Shown here one piece after another: positions 12,844 to 23,585 of a stretch of 64,000 bases of DNA. Source of the stretch: Aquila chrysaetos chrysaetos. Lineage: Eukaryota; Chordata; Aves; Accipitriformes; Accipitridae. The translations under genes were made by a program, and so were the position numbers. The notes under the pieces are model-generated. The model was given only the letters and a program-made list of their open reading frames with translations, had not been told where the DNA came from and searched no databases. How positions within the stretch are numbered: position 1 is the stretch's first letter; each line of letters opens with the position of its first letter. The DNA lies in contig NC_044024.1 in NCBI RefSeq assembly GCF_900496995.4, forward strand, positions 20,152,698-20,216,697. The letters are read 5' to 3'.

Positions 12844-12996
12844 CCCCGCGGAGGGCGGGGGCGCGCGCCGGGAGGGGGGCGGGGGGCGGGGCCCCGGCCG
12901 GGCGGCGGGCGGAGTTCCCCCGGCGCCCAGGCGTGCGGGGCGAGGGAGGACGGCGGGGAGCCGGCCGGGCGGCTCGCCGGAGCGGCAGGGGGAGAG

Positions 12997-13518
12997 CCAA
13001 TAGAGAACGGCGGCCCTTCCCCGGCGGCCCAATCAGCGGGCGGAGCTGGCGGGGAAGGCGGGCTCCGCCGCGCGCTGGCCGGGGGAGGCGGGGCTCCGGC
13101 GGATAGGCAGCGCGACGGGCCAATGGAAGGCGGCGGCAGCCCCGGGCTGGCGGCGATGGGGGGGGTGGTGGTGTTTCCTGTGCTGGAGACGGGTGAGTAG
13201 GGAAAGAGGCGGGGCCGACGCTGACTGGCGGGGGGGTGGGGGGGGGCGGTGAGCGGCCGGGGCGTTAGCCAATCCGCGCCTCACACACACAGCTAGGGGA
13301 GGCGGGGGCGGGGAGCGGTGTGTATTCGGCGGCGCGAGTAAAACGGAAGGCGGGGGCTTGGGGGAGGTGATGGGCAGGCCCCGCGGCCAATCGTCGGCAG
13401 AGTCCCGTCCGATGAGCGCTACCGGCCGACGTTGCCGTCCCCCAGCTCCTGTTCGGCGGGGCCCGCCCCTCCGCGCGCGCGGCCGGGGGGGGGGGGGGGG
13501 GGGGGCGGCCCCGATTGG
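12997..13518. promoter_or_regulatory. Cluster of six CCAAT boxes (NF-Y type)
   Basis: CCAAT cores occur on the plus strand at 12997-13001, 13029-13033, 13120-13124, 13269-13273 and 13387-13391. One occurs on the minus strand (ATTGG) at 13514-13518. Several have the flanks NF-Y prefers (GCCAATAG, CCCAATCAG, GCCAATGG, GCCAATCC, GCCAATCG). In DNA this GC-rich, six such cores in 520 bases are more than expected by chance. NF-Y acts in either orientation, so the cluster could serve IRS4 and a divergent transcript alike. Confidence 0.65.
13485..13505 (+). repeat. 21-base G homopolymer
   Basis: An uninterrupted run of 21 G on the plus strand, flanked by GC-rich sequence and followed at once by a CCAAT box on the minus strand. 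It can form G-quadruplex structures and is a likely site of length error or polymorphism. Confidence 0.9.
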
Positions 13519-13583
13519 CCGGCGGGGGACACGCCGGGCGCGCGGGGCGGTGGCGGAGCGCAGGGAGGGCGGGAGGGCGGGGT

Positions 13584-13626
13584 GAGCGAGCGAGCGAGCG
13601 AGCGGGCGCGCGCGCGCGCGCGCGCT
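13584..13626 (+). repeat. (GAGC)n followed by (GC)n microsatellite
   Basis: About five GAGC units (13584-13603) run into an alternating GC tract ending near 13626. Alternating GC is prone to Z-DNA formation and to replication slippage. It lies in the distal part of the CpG island. Confidence 0.9.
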
Positions 13627-13795
13627 CGCCGCGGAGGAAGTAAACAACCCGTCAGCGCGCGGGCGACCGTTGGAGCCGAGTGCAAAACCGGCCGTCCCTG
13701 GCGCGGGGCGGCGGGGCCCACGCGTGACACGCGTGTCTCCGCAGGGCTTCTGCCTCAGCTCCCTCGTCCTCACGTACCCTGGAAACCTCCCCCAG

Positions 13796-13811
13796 CCCCC
13801 CCCCCCCCCCC
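13796..13811 (+). repeat. 16-base C homopolymer
   Basis: An uninterrupted C run about 50 bases downstream of a strong plus-strand splice acceptor motif. Its length affects any reading frame across it. Confidence 0.85.
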
Positions 13812-14430
13812 GGCAGCTTGTGTTGCCTGTTCTGACGGGAGACGATGCAGTTTTACTAAACTGCAGCGCCCAGCGGTAGAGCGGTTTTGTTGTTTTTGAC
13901 ACGCTGCTGCGTCGTTTGACGGTTGTCGCGGTTTGGGGATCGCCCAGTGCCAGTCAGTCTCGGGTTTGGTATGAGCAGCAACCGGCTTTACTTCCGCAAC
14001 TGCTCGATAACCGCGTGTGATCTTCAGCCTGGGGTATCCAGGCAGGCCACTGACATAATCCCTGAATTTTAGATCAAAATACGATGAGTGAGGAGCAAAA
14101 TCCTTCTGTTTTGCAACCCAATTGTGAATGGGCGCGCTTGTGTGCTGTAAAATTCTCTCTCATCCCTCTAGGTTAGTTGTGGTGGTGTTAAAATACAGGT
14201 CTAGGCGTTATCAGAGGTGCAGGTGTTCCACCATTTGAGTATGGGAGGGTGTGGAAGCGTTTCTAGCCCTCTTCCTACCTCTGTAATGCTTTCTTCCTCT
14301 CTTAATTAATTCTTCCCCCTGCCAGCTCACCAAGTGTCCTCAGAGAGGCATTTAATTGGCACAGAAGCCCAGCAGCTCCGTGACCCTCCCCGCAAACACT
14401 CACGGCCAAGAACAGAAGCAGCTCCCCTAC

Positions 14431-14757
14431 CTTCCTGCGGCTGGTGCGGTGCGGCGGCGGTGGAGGCTCCGCGGTGGAGGCTCCGCGGTGGAGGTCGGGG
14501 TGTCGCCCACCGACGCAGGCCCTGGTGGTGCCGCCGCCTCATTTTTAATAAAAGCGCCCCTGCCAAAGGTAGATTTAATCTGAGTTAGGAGTTTGTGTGT
14601 ATCAGTCACGTAACTGTAAAAATAGTCGTCTTTTCCGTAATACGACTGCAGATATCGTTTCGCGAGCCAGTAATTTTGACCATATGTCTCTTTACTAGCT
14701 GTCCCTTCTCTGTCACTCAAATATAATGTACTTGATTTGCTTTCAAGGTCGTTCTTT
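14431..14757 (-). other. Unexplained open frame ending at a splice donor (possible exon)
   Basis: On the minus strand a frame is open from just after a TAG at 14758-14760 to a TAG at 14427-14429. It has no ATG near its start. It encodes a Tyr/Lys-rich segment with LAKRYLQSYYGKDDYFYSYV and KLLTQIKSTFG, then a Pro/Arg-rich CpG-dense end. The closing stop overlaps a good donor context (GGAAG followed by GTAGGG), so the frame would leave the exon just before the stop. That pattern is typical of a coding exon. The acceptor side is purine-rich and poor. The RYLxSYY...FG spacing faintly recalls matrix metalloproteinase prodomains, which I do not treat as an identification. Chance remains possible. 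Confidence 0.2.
14459..14500 (+). repeat. Short tandem repeat, 14-base unit
   Basis: The unit ggtggaggctccgc occurs at 14459-14472 and 14473-14486 and is followed by a third partial copy. It sits in the small CpG-rich patch upstream of IRS4. Confidence 0.75.
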
Positions 14758-17599
14758 GCCTACCTCACCTATGATTCATTATTTAGATGACAACTCTCAC
14801 CAATCCCCGACACCAACTTCCACCACCCACTTGTTAAATTTTTGGATAAATAGCTCTAAGTTTTCTTTCATTCTGCCTCTTGGATGTGGGAAAAGAGATT
14901 TTCTGGAGTCTCCACTAACTCAATTTGGAAGCTGGCACACCAAATCTTGTACTTGCCATATTGATTGTTAATGCCTCATTATTTCTTTGTACTTCTCCAT
15001 TCTCTGTCTGTTCACTGCCTGCTCATCATGCCTTTAAATGGCAATCTTTTTTTGTTTTGTGTTTTTACAGCATCTAACACAATATGTTCTTGTCCATGAT
15101 TATAGCTCCTAAGTGTTATGGCAATACAGTGAATAAGTTGTAACTACAGAAGTGTAATTATTCCCCAAACAAGTATTATAAACACTAAGAAACTGAGATT
15201 AAATTTAGTTTTTAAAGAAATTCAAACGTGTTAGCATGAAAATAACACAACTAAACACCCCAGTAACGTTGGTTCTGCCAAGCAATCCTATCATGCAATA
15301 GCTGTACAATTATGTTGCATTACATTGTTGATAGCCCTGGTAGAATTAAGCTGGTTTTTGAAGATGTATTCCTTTTATTTTTCATGCTTTTCTACCTGAT
15401 CCGTCAGTTGGGTGGAGCTGAGATTGCTTGCGCATTTCCATGTATTGTTTGGATTTCTTTCTATACTTTTACATGAAAATTTAACGTGGTTTTAAAGTTT
15501 TAAATACATGAAAGACTTAAAACTATAGAGCAAGGTGAACGGCATTCGTTACATGCTCATTCCAGCTGGTTGCTGAAGGATACATGTGGGAGGAAGAAAG
15601 GAAACAATTTGAAAGAAAAGGGCTTGGGTTTTCTGTTTTGTTTATGGGTTTTTTTAGTCATCAACCTCTGGGCTTGCTTGACAGTAACTATGAATAAGCT
15701 GTCTCTGTATGTAAGAAGAAATGTATCAGTGTTTTCTGGTCTCTCTTAAGTCTTTTACTGTTACACTGCACTTGCCATGTTTTTGCTAGGGAGTTGAGAA
15801 AGCAAAGCATGCGTAATTCAGCCATGTAGAATTTTGGGGTGGTGGATGCACGTGATCAGACCCACGGGTAGCTGCAAAGACCAGAGCTAATAGAAATGGA
15901 TTTTTCTGATGGGCCCTCTCTGGCTTAAAAAGAGTGCTTAGCCTTCCTGAAAACTGAAATTTTTCATATTTTTCTATGTGACTATTTGGAAATACTTCCC
16001 CAGACTGCAAACTAATCTTTAATCTGCATATGCTTTCTCAACTTTCATTAGTAGGAAGAATAACTTACTAGTTTTATCTCTCTTCAAATAAATGTTGGTT
16101 AGAGTCTTTGATGCAGTTATTGAATCAAAGTTACCGATTTTCTGTAGTAATAATTTTTTATTTTTGTAGCTCATATAAAATATGTAAGAATACCTGTTAT
16201 TATGTGATATCCTTCCATTACCGAAATAATTGTCTAGATACGGAATAGGAGCTAATTTTACTATCTTTTATGTCACAGATTATTATAACTTCCACAAACT
16301 TTTGTAGGTTTCTGTCTCACTGTTTCTCTGGCTACTGGTCTAGCCCATAGCCATAGTTTACTCTGTAAAGTCAGTGCCCCACTGTTACATAGAGTCAGTT
16401 TTATACCCTTTAGTTTTACTTACAGAAACCAACATAGCCTGAGTATGAAATGCTGCCTTAACTGTGGTTATATTGTCTTCCAGCAACTGTAAAGGGAAAT
16501 CAAGATCCCCTCTTTGTGTCTCTTGATCTTCACCAGACTTGAAGAACCTGTAGTTCTTGGAGCTGGAGGTATGTTTGCTTTATGTTTCATGTATTTGCTC
16601 TTTCTGCCCTACCAAGTGTCTGCATGAGGCAGGCGCTGTAACAGACCGGAAATTTGAAACCATTTCTCTTATTGTAGTTTCCACAAGTGGCTATAATAAT
16701 GTCTGTAATATGAAGTAATTAAGTGATTGGTAGTCGTGCTGCTGAGCCAAATGGAGGGCCATAGATGTCATCTGCTGCAGAAGTATTGAGGGACAAGTAA
16801 CGGATTCCTGTAGGTGTCCGTGAAATTCCACAAAGAGCAATATTATTAATTCAGTTAAGATACAAGAGGTAAATGGTTTTGGACACAATATTGCATGATC
16901 TATCGCGCATTTCTTCTAGTTTCACCAGTCTATATTATGCCCATCCTCAGCTGCATCGACAGGAGTAATTCCCCAATAAAAGACAAAAAAGAAGTCAGTT
17001 TTGCTGAGTAGTAAAACACAGTCCTAGCTCAATCTTACACATGACACGTTCATAAAAATGAAAGGAACTCCAGATTACCTCTCTGTAGAAATTTAAAATA
17101 AAAATATCCCAGAAGTATTTAGCAACCAAAGGATGACGAGTGAAAGGTAAGCTTCATAGTTTTTAATTTTATGTGTTACACTGTTTTACTAAGTATAGAT
17201 TTGTATATGTTTCTAACATTTTATTAACTATTTTAACAAACAGTTTGCAAAATAAATTAATGTAATTCTTCATAATGTATATTTATGGCCCAAACTCTTC
17301 CCCTAGAAATCTCATTTTATCTTTACATCTCCAAAGTAGCCTGCTGTCATTAACTTCTTAGCAGTTCTGTTCTCAGTATGGACATACTGTGATTTTTACA
17401 TGCAGCAAAGTTAGCTCACGAAATCAAATAGAATAGCGGCTTTAAATTAATCAGTTATAGCTAGGTTATTCTGCAGACGAGGAAACTTCCCCATTCATTG
17501 TATGTCGGTGGAATGAGAAGATGAAATGATTGTGACGTTTCTTAGCCAAGATCTAAAGGAGAAAAATGCCTTCTGTTTAAGGCACAGATCGGGAATTCT

Positions 17600-17790
17600 A
17601 AGCTGTCACTTGAGTTTGTGGCAGGTTTGCCTTACGTCCTTGGGCAAATCTCTCAATCTATCTTGTTCTTCAATTCCTTAGTCATTAAATGGAAATAATA
17701 ACTTCTCCCTTTCTCAGAAGAGTGTTTTTGGAGATAAAATCTGTTGATGACTGAGAACCTCAGGTATTATGCTATCAAGGGTTATATAGA
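17600..17790 (+). repeat. MIR-like SINE
   Basis: The order of motifs fits a MIR on the plus strand: tccttgggcaaatctctcaa, then a cagtttcctcatctgtaaaatgg-like stretch ending ttaaatggaaataataac, then a ctgagaacctcaggtattat end. Divergence is high, as expected for an old amniote SINE. Confidence 0.65.
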
Positions 17791-20470
17791 AATCATTATA
17801 AAAGCCAACCTGAGGGCTTCCTTTATCCCTACAAAATGAGCAGAATCCACTGTGTGTCAAGAGTCCCCTAAACATGCATCTTCCAGGTATGAGGTAGATG
17901 AACTCTTCTCTCATCCAGGCCTGCCTTGCTGTGTTGAAATAAGATACCGGAACGTTCACAGCATTTATGATGATGCTCATATATGAAAATGTATAGATTT
18001 GAATTTAAGATTTTTAGGCACAAAGATTAAAGACAGACATATTAAAGAGTTGCCCAATTTAATTTAGAGGGAGCTGCGGGTGCTCAGCACCTCTCTGATA
18101 ATGAAGATCTGGTTGTTTACTTGTTCCATTATACTCCTTTCACCATCTATCTAATCCTATCACATAATTGTCTACAGAAAATACGCAGACGCTTGGTTTC
18201 TTTACTGTTTTGTATAATTGGGGATAGTGTCACCATGCAGTGAAAAGAACCACAGAATGCTGTTTTTCAAAGGCATATGCTCAAATTTGCAAAACATTTT
18301 CTCACTGGGTCAGGAATGAATAGTAAGATTATTCTGCCTATTTGTTTTCCTATTTATGGATAGTGGCTATTTGGGTTATATAGTGATGATAGCTTTGGGA
18401 TTGTTAAATACTATGCAACTACTTTAGTGAAAGAAACATAAAAGTGCCCTTTTGCGATACACAGTTTTTGGCTGTATGTCCAGGTCAATAAGATATGGAA
18501 ACTACTAAAGCAACCAGACTTTTATAAACTAATTTCACAGATAGTCTTTGGAGAATAGCAGGGTGGAACAGAAATTAAAGATACCCATTTATATAACTGG
18601 AAATAAAAAGTGGTATAATCAGTGTCAGTTTTCAAGTATTAATGGTAATGAGCAGATGGGACTGTTTTCATAAAGGAAGAGCATTTTTTCCCCAAATTGA
18701 GTGCAAACAAACCTTTCCTATTACCTTTTTTGCTAGTACATCGTATCTCCCAAAAAGGTGTTATATATCGATTAGTCAGCATGTCTTTAATTCTTTGATT
18801 TTAAAAAATTATTAGTGGAAGTTAAAGAAAATACCCTCTAGACAGTTTATAAATGAGAAATTTCAGCGTTATGCTGGATGATAGAGCTTCTGCAATTATT
18901 ATCTCCATCCTTGCTTGTAAAAATGCCTTAAGTTAAAAAAAAAACCAAGACAAACTATTTGCCTTTCAGTTTCATTTTTTGACTTGGGAAGTTGCAAGTA
19001 ATTTTTGTCTTCCTTTCCTAATGGAGGTTTCTTTAGCAGTAGAGGTAGCAAATAGAAGTTTGCAAACCGCATTTGTGTGTTTGAGGTACTTGCTTGTTGT
19101 GGTGACAGCTTCAGTCTTAGAGTGTCAATACTTGAATACCAGTGGAGGTCAGATTGTTTTTAACCTGAATTTCTCCAGCAGTATCTGTCTCAGGGAATGA
19201 GTGTCCATGTGCTCGTCTTAACCACAGCCACACTTAATGAATTGACTATTACTTATGCAGTTTTATGTGGTGTTATTTTCATTTAGCTTCTTTATTTTAT
19301 CATCTAGTTGACAGAAATTGTCCTTTCTTTTTGGTATAACAGAGAAAGAATTCTATATCTCATCTGTACAGCAAGATATATTGACTTTTTAATCTTGTCA
19401 TGGCCAACAAAATAATTTTCTGAAAATAATTCCTGTGGAATCTCCTAATTGTGTCTGAATTATCATTCTTTGTTATGTAAGGGCATATATTTCAAATGTT
19501 TATGGACAACTGAATTAGAAAAAAAAAATGGAATGCACAGTTGTTAATTGACTAGCTCTTTATTTAGATTTCTTGTACTTCCTGATACATAGAGTAGAGC
19601 CAGGTTTTGTTAGAATTGTGGTGGTGTATAATGGAGCAACAGATGATCACCTGAGCTTAAGAAAAATATTTATCGGACAAGAAATGATCATCTAACTTAA
19701 GGGAAAATATTTTAAAGAAGGAATCCTGGCATATAGAATCCTTTTTCACACAGAAGCTGGTACTCCCACGTGTTGTTTTCTTTTTCAGCTGAGTCTGAGC
19801 TTTCTGTTGGAAAAGTTGGGCTGGTATTTTTGCTGTACGGTATCTTTGACTGACAGCTCAGAAATGTCTCCATTTGTCATATAGAAGCAGCATAATCCAT
19901 TTCTGAGGATACCAGACCTTCTGTCAGTAAGAAATAATACTGTAACTTCACTATTACTTTTTTTTTTTTTTTAAAGAAATGTGGCCAATTTCCATTGCAG
20001 AATAAGTGCCAGCTTAGAGCGATGTTTTAGTCTTCTTCAAACAATAAATATCTGTGGTAACTGCAGTGGTCAGTGCATGGAAAAGGCATCATGAAAGTGC
20101 CTTTGCTCCTCGCTGTATGGAGCCATTTTTACACATTTGCAGGAAAGCATGATAGTGGCTTTGCACATGTTTCTCTTTCTTACACACTATTATCTAAATA
20201 CAGGTAGCCCATGCAAGGTAGTAAAGGGGTGTTTTATGTCTCTTCACTCTATGGAACAGGGAATGATACAGATTATAGTAAATGACACTACTCCAAAAAA
20301 CTTCCCATTCTAAAGCACAAATGCCTACAAAGAAGCAAACTAATTGTGTGGAGCTCTGCAAGAAAGCATAGGGTGAAGCAAAGAACAGAGCTCCTCTATG
20401 CTTGCGTTGCAAAGGGGGGATCTGCGTCAGCGTTTTAGGTTTAAGAGCTCACTTTTGAAGAGGACTGAAT

Positions 20471-20690
20471 GTCTTGGAGCATGCAAACTGAATTCCTTTT
20501 TGATGAATCTAAACCAGAAGATGCATTCCAGGAGTACAATCATTAGTGTTTTAGTTTGGATTAGAAGTTAACTTTTAAAATTAATTTTTCATTTGTTCCT
20601 ACTCGCCTACTTTGATTTGCAATGTGTAGCAGTCTTGGAGTGCACAAACTGAATTCCTTTCAGATTAAATTAGATCAAAAGCTGTGGTAC
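20471..20690 (+). repeat. Imperfect direct repeat, copies 161 bases apart
   Basis: The segment at 20471-20520 (gtcttggagcatgcaaactg, then aattcctttt) recurs at 20632-20681 (gtcttggagtgcacaaactg, then aattcctttc) with scattered changes. It is either a local duplication or two copies of an unrecognised repeat. Confidence 0.6.
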
Positions 20691-21285
20691 AGCAGCATGA
20701 TGATGGATTATCTGTTCATTGAACCAGCCGAGAACTGCTGTCAGGTAAACTACAAAATGCATGTAGAGTGGACATCAAGTTTTCCACAATGACTCTTTGT
20801 CCTCCAGATCTGCTCTACTGTTCTGTATTTCTTGCTAATGCAGACATAGCTGTAATGCACTCCAGCTGCTAATGAACAGTCAATCTACGGGACCAAATCA
20901 AAGTTAGTATAAAGTAAGACCCTGGAAATCCGTGTAGTATGAACTTCATGTCCTCAGCACTGTGTCTTTTCACGTTGTACTGCACTGCTTGATGCAGAAG
21001 ATAGCTAGCGGTAGAACATTTCAGGCTAGCAGGTAGCCTCAGAGGGATAAATAAGGAGTAAACAAGACAAATCAAATTTTTGTTATGGATAAGCTGAAAC
21101 CTTTGCTCTGTAATGCCTCTTGTCAGAGTAACGTAAACATTCAGTTTGTCAAATGGATTATCTTTAGCGATCCGTGAACTATCATGTGGGTTGGGAATCT
21201 CAAGAAACAGTTTTGTCAAAGTTGTTTTTATGAGGTCATCTAAAAATGTAGACGCTTTTGTTAATATTTAAGGATACTACTGAAT

Positions 21286-21930
21286 TTCAAGGATTATGGG
21301 TATGAAACAACTATGCAGACACCAAGGTCAGTGAAGGGCAGAGGAAAAAGAGGAAGAGTTTGATCAAGAAGCCAGTCCTTCGGCAAAGAAATGGGAGGAA
21401 GGAGCGAGAGAAACCGGACATGAAGCAAAAACTACCCAGTCCCTGACCTCATCAGAACTTCGAGACATGTGGAAAGATGACAGCTGCCAGCCAGATGAGC
21501 GGATTGCTGCCTGGCTGCTCCAATGCTGGGATAACAGGGCCAACAGTCAGCAGTTAGAAGGTAAGGAAGCCCAACAGCAGGGATCCCTTGCTAGAAACCA
21601 GGGAATTGAGAGAGGAATTGGAAAAGAGGCAGTGATTTGCAGTCTCTGGAGATGGCGCCTCTGAAGTGTGAGGCCAAGATACATGTTTAAGGAAGATCTT
21701 GTGAACTACCCAGGAAAGCGCACAACCGTGGACGAAGGCATCCACTACCTGAGACAATCAGTGGTACTCGAAGTCATCTACAGTGATCTAGACAATGATG
21801 AGGTCTTCAGAGATCCAGAGGAAGTCCTGTGCACAGAGGCCACGTGGAGGAAGGCGATTCAAAATGCCCGTATTCTCCACCAAGTTCTATCCATGGCACA
21901 GGGAGAAAAGACCTTCCATAACCATTAGGA
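21286..21930 (+). pseudogene. Endogenous retrovirus fragment: decayed gag-like region with leader
   Basis: Frame 21467-21928 on the plus strand resembles the Gag-like protein of avian endogenous retroviruses. Segments such as SELRDMWKDD, AWLLQCWDN and VVLEVIYSDLDND show the pattern. It is broken by an in-frame TGA at 21662-21664, and no pol, protease or env follows. The upstream leader (21304-21336) matches 30 of 33 bases of the internal part of the adjacent LTR, so the fragment and the LTR probably belong to one family. No polypurine tract is visible between the gag piece and the LTR, so the element is internally deleted and inactive. Confidence 0.6.
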
Positions 21931-21971
21931 AAAGTCAAACTAGAGTGTTCATCATAATCTAGGCATGTGAC

Positions 21972-23585
21972 TGTATTGGGTTTGGGTGGCAAGGTTTTGG
22001 TAGCAGGTGGGGCTACAGAGATGGTGTCTGTGAAAAGCTGCCAGAAGCTTCCCCCGTGTCCAACAGAGCCAATGCCAGCCGGCTCCAAGATGGACCCACC
22101 ACTGGCCAAGGCCAAGCCCGTCCAGCAACAGTGGTAGCACCCCTGGGATAACATACTTAAGAAGGGGAAAAAACCTGCACAACAGCAGCTGGGAGAGAGG
22201 AGTGAGAACGTGTGAGAGAAACGACTCTGCAGACACCAAGGTCAGCGAAGAAGGAGGGGAGGAGGTGTTCTAGGCACTGGAGCAGAGATTCCCCTGCAGC
22301 CCGTGGTGAAGACCATGGTGAGGCAGGCTGCCCCCCTGGAGCCCATAGAGGTTCACTGTGGAGCTGATATCCACCTGCAGCCCATGGAGGATGCCACACG
22401 GGAGCAGGTGGATGCCCCTGCAGATGGCCATGACTCCATGAGAAAGCCCACGCTGGAGCAGTCTGTTCCTGAAGGACTGTACCCCATGCAAGGGACACAC
22501 GCTGGAGCAGTTCATGAAGAACTGCAGCCCATGGGAAGGACCCATGTTGGAGAAGTGTCGTGGTTTAACCCCAGCCAGCAACTAAGCACCACGCAGCCGC
22601 TCACTCACTCCCCCCCAACCCAGTGGGATGGGGGAGAAAATCGGGAAAAAGAAGCAAAACCCACAGGTTGAGATAAGAACAGTTTAATAGAACAGAAAAG
22701 AAGAAACGAATAATGATAATGATAACACTAATAAAATGACAACAGCAATAATGAAAGGATTGGAATGTACAAATGATGCGCAGTGCAATTGCTCACCACC
22801 CGCCGACCGGCACCCAGCTAGTCCCCGAACGGCGATTCCCCGCCCCCCACTTCCCAGTTCCTATACTAGATGGGACGTCATATGGTATGGAATATCCTGT
22901 TGGTCAGTTTGGGTCAGGTGCCTTGGCTGTGTCCTGTGCCAACTTCTTGTGCCCCTCCAGCTTTCTCACTGGCTGGGCATGAGAAGCTGAAAAATCCTTG
23001 ACATTAGTCTAAACACTACTAGCAGCAACTGAAAACATCAGTGTTATCAACATTCTTCTCATACTGAACTCAAAACATAGCACCGTACCAGCTACTAGGA
23101 AGACAGTTAACTCTATCCCAGCTGAAACTAGGACAAGAAGTTTGTGGAGGACTGTCTCCTGTGGGAGGGACCCCATGCTGGAGCAGGGAAAGAGAGTGAG
23201 GAGGAAGGAGCGGCAGAGACAGCATGTGATGAACTTAGTGCAACCCCCATTCCCCATCCCCCTGTGCCACTCTGGGGGGAGGAGGTAGAGAAATCAGGAG
23301 TGAAGTTGAGCCTGGGAAGAAGGAAGGGGTGGGGGGAAGGTGTTTTTAAGATTTGGGTTTTATTTCTCATTATCCTACTCCAATTTGATTGGTAATAAAT
23401 TAAACTAATTTCCCCAAGTCGAGTCTGTTTAGCCCATGATGGTAATTGGTGAGTGATCTCTCCCTGTACTTATCTCGACCCACGAGCCTTTTGTTGTATT
23501 TTCTCTCCCCTGCCCAGCTGAGAAGCAGGAGTGATGGAGCGGCTTTGGTAGGCACCTGGCCTCCAGCCAGGGTCAACCCACCACG
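21972..23585 (+). mobile_element. ERV long terminal repeat (~1.03 kb), split by a nested LTR
   Basis: It begins tgtattgggtttgggtggca and ends caacccaccacg, with the expected final CA mutated to CG. This is a widespread avian LTR type recognised from memory. The plus orientation is supported by an AATAAA at 23394-23399 and a TATA-like catacttaag near 22151-22160. Its interior has imperfect repeats of an acgctggagcag-type unit. The second half resumes after the 580-bp insertion. No matching target duplication was found at the outer ends, and one flank is retroviral and the other CR1, so the ends have been rearranged or deleted. Confidence 0.75.
22556..23135 (-). mobile_element. Solo LTR (580 bp) nested in the larger LTR
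   Basis: It starts tgtcgtggtttaaccccagc and ends ctgaaactaggaca on the plus strand, so it carries TG...CA ends. The flanking 5-base target duplication agaag is perfect (22551-22555 and 23136-23140). The minus orientation is suggested by an ATTAAA signal before the U5-like end on that strand. A 5-bp duplication suits class I or ERVL-like avian elements; the exact family is not assigned. It is younger than the LTR that it interrupts. Confidence 0.85.

Larger units (their letters stand above)
11200..13760. promoter_or_regulatory. IRS4: CpG island spanning the IRS4 5' coding end and promoter
   Basis: GC content and CpG density rise sharply from about 11.2 kb and fall off just after 13.75 kb, against AT-rich DNA on both sides. 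No TATA box is evident. Sp1-type GC boxes are dense (for example near 12885-12900, 13087-13095 and 13206-13216). Six CCAAT cores lie between 12997 and 13518. A perfect TCACGTGA E-box lies at 12836-12843, about 280 bases upstream of the IRS4 ATG, and an ETS-like GGAAGT lies near 13634. This is the expected architecture of a broad vertebrate housekeeping-type promoter; transcription start sites cannot be placed. Confidence 0.8.
14760..21285. other. Intergenic DNA upstream of IRS4; no gene seen
   Basis: AT-rich sequence with no open frame resembling a known protein. It holds a MIR-like SINE near 17.6-17.8 kb and a spaced duplicated segment at 20.47 and 20.63 kb; otherwise nothing recognisable. 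Confidence 0.6.

Noticed and set aside
12351-13902. Several long Arg/Pro/Gly-rich frames on both strands over the CpG island
   Set aside because: They arise from high GC content and microsatellites, overlap each other, and resemble no protein family.
20869-21219. 116-codon minus-strand frame next to the ERV fragment
   Set aside because: It has no similarity I can recognise to CR1, retroviral or host proteins and no supporting splice or start context.
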